Of a stretch of DNA of 46,894 nt, positions 40,959 through 46,894 are shown piece by piece; positions within the stretch are counted from its first letter, which is position 1; the number at the start of each line of letters is the position of its first letter. The stretch comes from Verrucomicrobiota bacterium (GTDB lineage: Bacteria; Verrucomicrobiota; Verrucomicrobiia; Chthoniobacterales; JAFAMB01). A program made the position numbers and the translations under genes. Location: assembly GCA_019247695.1 (NCBI GenBank), contig JAFBAP010000086.1:1-46894 (forward strand), in the 5' to 3' direction. The notes beneath the pieces were generated by a model. That model saw only the letters and a list, made by a program, of their open reading frames with translations. It did no database searches and had not been told where the DNA came from.

Positions 40959-42263
40959 ATGCATTCCTTTCACTACCAAAATAACGAGCTCGCGTGCGAA
41001 TCGGTTCGATTGCAGGACCTTGCCGAATCGTACGGCACTCCCCTTTACGTCTATAGCAGCCAAACCGTCACGGATCATTTCCGGCGATTGGACCATGCCC
41101 TCGGCGATCTCGATCACGAGATCTGCTACGCCGTGAAGGCCAATTCCAACCTTGCCATCCTGCGCCTCCTGGCGGCTCAGGGCTCGGGCTTCGACATCGT
41201 GTCCGGGGGCGAGCTCTACCGCGTGATTCAGGCCGGCGGCGAGCCCGGCAAATGCACTTTTGCAGGGGTCGGCAAGACCGAGGACGAGATCGCCTACGCT
41301 TTGCATTCCGGCATCTACAGCTTCAACGTCGAATCGGAAGCTGAGCTCCGAACGATCAATGACGTCGCACGATCGATGGATCGCCGGGCGCCGATCGCCC
41401 TTCGCGTTAATCCCGACGTTGACCCCCACACGCATCACTACATTTCTACCGGGAAGAGCGAAAATAAGTTCGGCATCGCGATCGACCGAATCATGGAGGC
41501 TTACGAACTGGCGGCCTCCCTGCCCAACCTGGATATCCGCGGGTTGCAAATGCACATCGGTTCCCAGATCACCGAGCCGGAACCGTTTGCCGAGGCCATT
41601 GCCAAAGTGTTGCCGCTGGCGGAGGATTTGAGACGCCGGTTTCGCCTTGAGTTCATGAGCATCGGCGGCGGCATCGGCATCGTTTACCGGGGTTCGCTCG
41701 AGAGCGGCGATGCCGTCTGGTGGCAGGAAGACGGAGCCCGGGATGCCCTGACCATCGAGCAATACGTGCAGGCGATCTCGCCATCATTGCGCCGGCTGAA
41801 GCTGCGCGTGCTGCTTGAACCCGGGCGCTTCCTCGTCGGCAATGCCGGCGTCCTGCTCACCCGGGTGCTGTACATCAAACGGGCGCAGCAAAAGACTTTC
41901 GTCATCGTCGACGCCGGCATGAACGACCTGATCCGGCCCGCACTTTACAGCGGCTATCATGAGATCGTTCCCGTCCGCCGCCGCTCCGATGCCGGCATGG
42001 AAGTGGTTGACGTCGTCGGACCGGTCTGCGAAAGCGGCGACTTCTTCGCGCAGGACCGGGAAGTGGCCCGAACGGTTGAAGGCGATCTCCTGGCCTTGAT
42101 GAGCGCCGGCGCCTACGGGTTTTCCATGGCCTCCACCTACAATTCGCGCCCGCTCCCGGCCGAGGTCCTGGTTGCAGGCGCCGGACACCGATTGATCCGC
42201 CGCCGCCAAAACTATGCCGACCTCATCGCGGCGGAACTTGAAGCCGAAGAGGTGGAAGCGTGA
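40959..42263 (+). CDS. lysA: Diaminopimelate decarboxylase
   Basis: This PLP enzyme converts meso-diaminopimelate to lysine. It has 434 aa from MHSFHYQNNELACESVRLQDLAESYGTPLYVYSS. Motifs are the PLP-lysine segment CYAVKANSN (K60), GFDIVSGGELYRV, LRVNPDVDPHTHHYISTGKSENKFG, MHIGSQIT, the EPGR phosphate site (LLEPGRFLVG) and VCESGDFFAQDR plus AGAYGFSMASTYNSRP. The length is normal. It runs after folD on the same strand and is convergent with the toxin gene. Confidence 0.96.
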   Translation: MHSFHYQNNELACESVRLQDLAESYGTPLYVYSSQTVTDHFRRLDHALGDLDHEICYAVKANSNLAILRLLAAQGSGFDIVSGGELYRVIQAGGEPGKCTFAGVGKTEDEIAYALHSGIYSFNVESEAELRTINDVARSMDRRAPIALRVNPDVDPHTHHYISTGKSENKFGIAIDRIMEAYELAASLPNLDIRGLQMHIGSQITEPEPFAEAIAKVLPLAEDLRRRFRLEFMSIGGGIGIVYRGSLESGDAVWWQEDGARDALTIEQYVQAISPSLRRLKLRVLLEPGRFLVGNAGVLLTRVLYIKRAQQKTFVIVDAGMNDLIRPALYSGYHEIVPVRRRSDAGMEVVDVVGPVCESGDFFAQDREVARTVEGDLLALMSAGAYGFSMASTYNSRPLPAEVLVAGAGHRLIRRRQNYADLIAAELEAEEVEA

Positions 42264-42321
42264 ATGCCGCTGCCCGGTAGACCCTGAGAGACTTTGTGCT
42301 CTCATCCGGAGAATCTGTCAG

Positions 42322-42658
42322 CTACGCGCCAATAATCTCGTTCAGCCCATCGATCACCTGGTCCAGCGCCTCGACAGAAATGCGTCCAAGCTTCTTGCCC
42401 AGCCGCTCGACCGAAAGGGTTCTAACCTGGCTGATGTTAACCCATGAGCGTTTCGGCAGCTTTGTGCCGGTCAATTCCAACGTCAGCGGAAAGCCTGCTC
42501 GCGGCTGCTGACTCGTAAGCGCACAGGCGATCACGGTCCCAGAACGCTCGTTGAAGACATCCTGGCTCAGCACCACGATCGGACGGCGGCCCGATTGCTC
42601 GTGGCCTTCTCGGGTCGAGATCGGCCCAGACGATGTCGCCCCTCAATATTCTGGCCAT
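42322..42658 (-). pseudogene. mazF: Frameshifted MazF/PemK-family toxin
   Basis: The N-terminal part MARILRGDIVWADLDP is the MazF start in one frame. The continuation GHEQSGRRPIVVLSQDVFNERSGTVIACALTSQQ and the rest, to LNEIIGA, is in another frame. The break lies around 42604-42614, in CCGAGAAGGCC, where about one base is extra or two are missing; read together the two pieces make one full-length toxin of roughly 110 aa. As sequenced no full toxin is made. It overlaps the antitoxin gene by 16 bp. A sequencing error in this spot remains possible. Confidence 0.85.
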
Positions 42659-42885
42659 TCAGCGGCGTCTTTCGCCATGCCTTCGTCAGCCATCGCTTGC
42701 TCTTCAGCCGGTAAGAGCTTGGCGCACTCGCGTGCAAGGCGATTACCCTCCAACCGGGCGAGTTTCTCGGCAACCGCCTTCCGGATCGCTTCGCTACGGC
42801 TGCGAAAGACCTTCCGTTCGACGAGCGCATCCAACCGCCGAAGCAACTCGGCATTCATGGAAACGGCGACTTTTGCAACGCCCAC
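42643..42885 (-). CDS. Ribbon-helix-helix antitoxin of the MazF-type locus
   Basis: The 80-aa protein begins GTG GGC GTT: MGVAKVAVSMNAELLRRLDALVERKVFRSRSEAIRKAVAEKLARLE, a clear ribbon-helix-helix DNA-binding domain (CopG/MetJ type; strand VAKVAVSM, helices about 11-20 and 29-44). The C-terminus (LPAEEQAMADEGMAKDAAEWPEY) is acidic and would wrap the toxin. It is intact although the toxin is frameshifted. The perfect palindrome 8 bp upstream is a likely autoregulatory operator. Confidence 0.9.
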   Translation of the reverse strand: MGVAKVAVSMNAELLRRLDALVERKVFRSRSEAIRKAVAEKLARLEGNRLARECAKLLPAEEQAMADEGMAKDAAEWPEY

Positions 42886-42892
42886 GGATTGG

Positions 42893-42909
42893 TCATACCA
42901 CTGGTATGA
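42893..42909. promoter_or_regulatory. Palindromic candidate operator of the antitoxin
   Basis: TCATACCACTGGTATGA is a perfect inverted repeat (8 bp arms, 1 bp centre) starting 8 bp upstream of the antitoxin GTG and lying in the 78-bp gap after metH. The spacing and symmetry fit binding by a dimeric ribbon-helix-helix repressor. This is an inference from position and symmetry. Confidence 0.7.
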
Positions 42910-42963
42910 ATGGCCGTCAATACCACGCCGACGCCCGCTGGCTGCTTCGTACAGGCCCGGCCA

Positions 42964-45900
42964 TCACCCGCCCACCCCGGCCTGTACCGGCACGATCTGC
43001 GGACGGTAATTGAGGTAAGGTCCCAGCCACCGCTCGATCTCAGCCAGCGGCAGTCCCTTACGGGCTTGGTAATCGAGCACCTGGTCACGCCCAAGTTTGC
43101 CCACCCCAAAGTATTTGGATTCCGGGTGCGCAAAATAGAGGCCGCTGACCGAAGCTCCCGGCCACATGGCGAAGTTTTCCGTCAACCAGATGCCCGTATT
43201 TGCCTCCGCCTTAAGCAGGCCAAATAACGCCCGCTTCTCGGTGTGGTCCGGACAGGCCGGGTAACCCGCAGCCGGACGGATGCCGCGGTAAGCCTCCCGG
43301 ATCAGATCCTCTTTGGTCAGATGCTCGTTCCGGCCGTAGCCCCAGTCGCCCCGGGTCCGTTCGTGCAGGTATTCGGCAAATGCCTCCGCCAGGCGATCCG
43401 CCAGGGCCTTGGCCATGATGGCATTGTAATCGTCGTGATCCGCTTCAAACTGTTTGGCCAGTTCATCTGCACCCAGGCCCGCCGTCACGGCAAAAGCACC
43501 CAGGTAATCGCAACGGCCGCTGTCCACCGGCGCAATGTAGTCGGCCAGACAATGGTTGAACTGATTTGCCGGTTTCCGCATCTGCTGCCGCAGAAAATGG
43601 AACGTCGCCAGCCGGTCACGCCGGGACTCATCGGCATAAAGGTCGACGTCATCCCCGCGGCTGTTGGCCGGCCAGAACCCGTAGACGCCCCGCGCCTGGT
43701 ACAGTTTCCCATTCACAATGTCCTGCAGCAGCTTCTGGGCGTCCTCATACAGGTGCCGGGCCTGTTCGCCCACCGCCGGATCGTCGAGGATCGCCGGGAA
43801 ACGGCCTCGCAATTCCCACGTATGAAAGAACGGTGACCAATCGATGAACGGCACCAACTCGTCCAGCGGCAGGTTAGTCACGGCGCGCAAGCCGGTGAAA
43901 GCCGGGACATCAATGACGGTTTGCGCCCAGTCAAAGCGCGGCCGGCGTTCCCTGGCCTCCTGGATCGTCAGCAGCTCTTTAACGTTATTGCGCGCCTCAA
44001 ACTCCTGGCGCAATCGCTTCTGGTCAGCCTCGTTCTGCCGGAGGTACGCAGCCTTTTGATCCGCGCTCAGCAATGAGCTCACCACCCCGACCGCCCGCGA
44101 GGCATCCACCACGTGGACCGTCGGCCCCTGGTAATGAGGTGCGATTTTTACCGCGGTGTGCGCCCGGCTGGTGGTCGCACCGCCGATCAGCAGCGGCAGC
44201 CGAATCTCCAGCCGTTCCATTTCCTGCGCCACGTGCGCCATCTCGTCGAGCGAAGGCGTAATAAGGCCGCTGAGGCCGATCACATCCACCTTCTCCCGGC
44301 CGGCCGTTTCCAGGATTTTTTCGGCCGGCACCATCACACCGAGATCGATCACCTCGAAGTTGTTACAGCCCAACACCACCGAAACGATGTTTTTGCCGAT
44401 GTCATGGACGTCGCCTTTGACCGTCGCCATCAGCACTTTGCCCTGCGAACGCGAACCGGGCGTCGCTGCCTTCTCCGCTTCCAGAAAAGGCGTCAGGTAC
44501 GCAACGCTCTTCTTCATGACCCGCGCGCTCTTGACCACTTGCGGCAGAAACATTTTGCCGGCCCCGAACAAGTCGCCGACCACGCTCATACCCGCCATCA
44601 ACGGGCCTTCGATCACCGCCAGAGGCCGGCCGTATTTCCGGCGCGCCTCTTCGGTGTCCTGATCGATAAAATCGACGATGCCTTTGACGAGGGCATGCGC
44701 GAGGCGTTCCTCCACCGTGCCCTGCCGCCACGCGTCATCTTTGGCCTGGACCTTGCCTGCTCCCTTCACTTTGTCGGCAAACTCGATCAGCCGCTCGGTC
44801 GCGTCCGGCCGCCGGTTCAGCAGCACGTCTTCCACCAGGTCCCGCAGGTCGCGCGGGATCTCTTCGTAAACCGCCAACTGGCCGGCGTTCACGATCCCCA
44901 TATCCAGGCCGGCCTGAATGGCATGATAAAGGAACGCCGCGTGCATCGCTTCCCGGACGACGTTATTTCCCCGGAATGAAAACGAGATGTTCGACACGCC
45001 GCCGCTCACCCGGCAGTGCGGCAGGTTTTGCTTGATCCAGCGCGTCGCCTCGATAAACGCGATGGCGTAACCGTTGTGTTCCTCGATACCCGTCGCCACC
45101 GTGAGGATGTTCGGGTCAAAAACGATGTCCTGCGGCGGGAAACCGACCTCTTCGGTAAGGATCCGGTAAGCCCGGGCGCATATCTCGGTCTTACGCTCGT
45201 ACGTGTCGGCCTGGCCGGCTTCATCAAACGCCATCACGACCACCGCCGCCCCGTAACGGCGAACCAGGCTCGCTTGTTCCTTGAACTTCGCCTCGCCCTC
45301 CTTGAGGCTGATCGAATTAACGATGCCTTTGCCCTGAATGCATTGCAGCCCGGCTTCCAGCACGTTCCAGCGCGAGCTGTCGACCATGATCGGAATCCGG
45401 GCGATGTCGGGCTCGGACGCGATCAGGTTAAGAAATTTAACCATGGCCGCCCGGGAATCGATCATCCCCTCGTCCATGTTGACGTCCAGAATGTTCGCAC
45501 CGCCTTCCACCTGCTGGCGCGCTACGGCGAGCGCCCCGTCGAAATCCCCGGCCAGGATCAATTTCGAAAACCTGGGCGACCCGGTGATGTTGGTCCGTTC
45601 GCCGATCACCGTAAAACTGTCAGTGACCGTGTAAGGCTCCAAGCCGCTGAGTTGAGTTCTGACCGGCAGGCCAGGTAAGGGCCGCGGCGGTATTCCCTTC
45701 ACCGCCTCAGCCAGCGCCGCAATGTGGTCCGGCGTCGTGCCGCAGCATCCCCCGACGATGTTTAACCAGCCGCGCTCCGCCCAGTCCCGCAGTTGCGGCG
45801 CCAGCGATTCGGGCGTTTCAGGGAAACCGGTGGGTGACAAGGGATCCGGCAACCCGGCATTCGGGTAACAGGAAACATAAATCGGAGCGATGCGCGCAAG

Positions 45901-46695
45901 TTCTTCAACGTACGGGCGAAGTTCCTTGGGTCCTAACGCGCAGTTGAGACCAACGCTCAGGAGCGGAGCGTGCGAGATTGAAATCCAGAACGCCTCGGTG
46001 GTTTGTCCGGTCAAAGTGCGGCCGCTCGCGTCGGTGATCGTTCCAGACGCCATGACCGGTACCCGCCACCCCAGCGCTTCGAAGACCTCTTCCACGGCAA
46101 ACAAGGCCGCTTTCAGGTTCAGCGTGTCGAAGGTGGTCTCCAGCAGGAGCAGGTCTGCCCCCCCTTCCAGGAGAGATTGCACCTGCTGGCGGTACGCTTC
46201 CCTGACCTGCTGCCACGTGACATCGCGCTTGCCCGGATCATTCACGTCCCGCGAAATCGAAAGGGTGCGGTTCAACGGCCCGACCGATCCCGCCACGTAC
46301 CGGCGCCGGCCCGGGTCGGCCGCCATTGCCGCCGTTACCGCTTCCCTGGCGATCTGCGCGGCTGCACGATTGATCTCCGGTACCAGGGACTCGAGCCCGA
46401 AATCCGCCTGCGAAACGACCGTGGCATTAAACGTGTTTGTCTCGATGATGTCCGCACCGGCGGCCAGGTAGGCGTCGTGCACCTGACGGATGAGCTCCGG
46501 CCGGGTAAGGCAGAGCACATCGTTATTGTTCTTCAACGGGTAGGGGTGCGCCGCCAACCGGGTCCCGCGATAATCCTCCTCACCCAGCTTGAAACGCTGC
46601 AGCATCGTGCCCATGGCACCGTCCAGGATAAGAATGCGTTGTCGCAGCGCGTGTTCGATATCGAAAGAATCCGCTCGTTTCAGATGAACAGCCAT
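42964..46695 (-). CDS. metH: Cobalamin-dependent methionine synthase
   Basis: This is the four-module enzyme transferring methyl from 5-methyl-THF to homocysteine through cobalamin (1243 aa, full length). The homocysteine domain has the zinc cysteines GLNC (C252) and GGCC (C317, C318). The folate domain has [16 protein letters not shown] and [10 protein letters not shown]. The cap and B12 domain has the cobalt-ligand motif [10 protein letters not shown] (His764). The C-terminal SAM reactivation domain has [38 protein letters not shown] and [26 protein letters not shown] see no frameshift. No cobalamin or SAM riboswitch is recognisable in the 199 bp upstream; a heptamer array occupies half of it. 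Confidence 0.98.
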   Translation of the reverse strand: MAVHLKRADSFDIEHALRQRILILDGAMGTMLQRFKLGEEDYRGTRLAAHPYPLKNNNDVLCLTRPELIRQVHDAYLAAGADIIETNTFNATVVSQADFGLESLVPEINRAAAQIAREAVTAAMAADPGRRRYVAGSVGPLNRTLSISRDVNDPGKRDVTWQQVREAYRQQVQSLLEGGADLLLLETTFDTLNLKAALFAVEEVFEALGWRVPVMASGTITDASGRTLTGQTTEAFWISISHAPLLSVGLNCALGPKELRPYVEELARIAPIYVSCYPNAGLPDPLSPTGFPETPESLAPQLRDWAERGWLNIVGGCCGTTPDHIAALAEAVKGIPPRPLPGLPVRTQLSGLEPYTVTDSFTVIGERTNITGSPRFSKLILAGDFDGALAVARQQVEGGANILDVNMDEGMIDSRAAMVKFLNLIASEPDIARIPIMVDSSRWNVLEAGLQCIQGKGIVNSISLKEGEAKFKEQASLVRRYGAAVVVMAFDEAGQADTYERKTEICARAYRILTEEVGFPPQDIVFDPNILTVATGIEEHNGYAIAFIEATRWIKQNLPHCRVSGGVSNISFSFRGNNVVREAMHAAFLYHAIQAGLDMGIVNAGQLAVYEEIPRDLRDLVEDVLLNRRPDATERLIEFADKVKGAGKVQAKDDAWRQGTVEERLAHALVKGIVDFIDQDTEEARRKYGRPLAVIEGPLMAGMSVVGDLFGAGKMFLPQVVKSARVMKKSVAYLTPFLEAEKAATPGSRSQGKVLMATVKGDVHDIGKNIVSVVLGCNNFEVIDLGVMVPAEKILETAGREKVDVIGLSGLITPSLDEMAHVAQEMERLEIRLPLLIGGATTSRAHTAVKIAPHYQGPTVHVVDASRAVGVVSSLLSADQKAAYLRQNEADQKRLRQEFEARNNVKELLTIQEARERRPRFDWAQTVIDVPAFTGLRAVTNLPLDELVPFIDWSPFFHTWELRGRFPAILDDPAVGEQARHLYEDAQKLLQDIVNGKLYQARGVYGFWPANSRGDDVDLYADESRRDRLATFHFLRQQMRKPANQFNHCLADYIAPVDSGRCDYLGAFAVTAGLGADELAKQFEADHDDYNAIMAKALADRLAEAFAEYLHERTRGDWGYGRNEHLTKEDLIREAYRGIRPAAGYPACPDHTEKRALFGLLKAEANTGIWLTENFAMWPGASVSGLYFAHPESKYFGVGKLGRDQVLDYQARKGLPLAEIERWLGPYLNYRPQIVPVQAGVGG

Positions 46696-46776
46696 GATGA
46701 CGGCGAGAGACTACCACCCGGCTCGAGCGAGTGCAACGCCTGAAAACATCAAAGCATCAGGATGGGTTGATGTGAT

Positions 46777-46874
46777 GGGTAACGGGTAACGGGTAACGGG
46801 TAACGGGTAACGGGTAACGGGTAACGGGTAACGGGTAACGGGTAACGGGTAACGGGTAACGGGTAACGGGGAAC
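46777..46874. repeat. Heptanucleotide array GGGTAAC x14
   Basis: There are thirteen exact GGGTAAC units plus one GGGGAAC (98 bp). It lies 82 bp upstream of the metH start. The spacing and unit count equal those of the CTCCGAA array at the window start, although the sequence is different. Confidence 0.97.
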
Positions 46875-46894
46875 GGGTACGACGGTGGGGGTGA

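Noticed and set aside
46696-46776. Cobalamin or SAM riboswitch before metH
   Set aside because: The B12-box sequence (GCCACTG) and SAM-box hallmarks are not seen, and the space between array and gene is too short.

Overview
The window looks like chromosomal DNA of a GC-rich (roughly 60%) diderm bacterium. I infer Verrucomicrobiota, probably a soil or freshwater Chthoniobacter/Pedosphaera-like lineage. The reasons are lpxK plus outer-membrane export genes (Gram-negative envelope), an iscA-hscB-hscA cluster, a mixture of housekeeping genes in short operons on both strands, and many intergenic heptanucleotide arrays and CTGTG/CTGCG-type dispersed repeats. I recall such repeats from Verrucomicrobiota and Planctomycetota genomes but could not search for them. 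The lineage call is inference; no rRNA is present to prove it.

Layout. 1-14.1 kb: NAD and biotin genes (nadC, birA), a soluble histidine kinase, a minus-strand purK-DUF192-polX operon, dusB, a MATE exporter, an iscA-hscB-hscA Fe-S chaperone operon whose HscB lacks the HPD motif, and a phoB-phoR type two-component pair. 14.1-19.2 kb: a gene-free stretch with CCTGTCCCC motifs, then a compact signalling operon. That operon holds a half-length periplasmic binding protein, a membrane receptor fused to a CheA-type kinase core, a stand-alone receiver and a CheX-type phosphatase. 19.4-21.7 kb: tRNA-His followed by a decayed accessory region with a 188-bp direct repeat, gene remnants and two small hypothetical genes. 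21.7-27.0 kb: nucleotidyltransferase, metallophosphoesterase, a GlsB-type membrane protein, a Gly/Tyr-rich secreted protein, rpmB with a COG0523 GTPase, rph, and a repeat-rich intergenic island. 27.1-32.9 kb: thrB-lpxK, an atypical Gfo/Idh/MocA protein, an uncharacterised 436-aa protein, ruvA and a secreted hypothetical. 33.1-37.1 kb: a polysaccharide export trio (beta-barrel, Wzc-like, Wza-like). 37.1-46.9 kb: a second repeat island, pgsA-moaE, gnd, folD, lysA, a toxin-antitoxin locus with a frameshifted mazF, and metH.

How it fits together. Most genes are core metabolism: NAD, biotin loading, purines, folate C1 units and methionine (folD, metH), lysine/cell wall (lysA), threonine (thrB), pentose phosphate (gnd), lipid A and phospholipid (lpxK, pgsA), molybdopterin (moaE). 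The unusual content is (a) 7-bp tandem arrays of several different sequences, sitting in intergenic gaps, abutting stop codons and once entering a coding end, often paired in opposite orientation and mixed with a longer dispersed element; (b) the receptor-CheA/CheY/CheX operon without CheW or chemoreceptor genes; (c) a J-protein lacking HPD next to its Hsp70; (d) the tRNA-adjacent decayed region; and (e) a toxin-antitoxin locus with a broken toxin, an intact antitoxin and a perfect palindrome just upstream.
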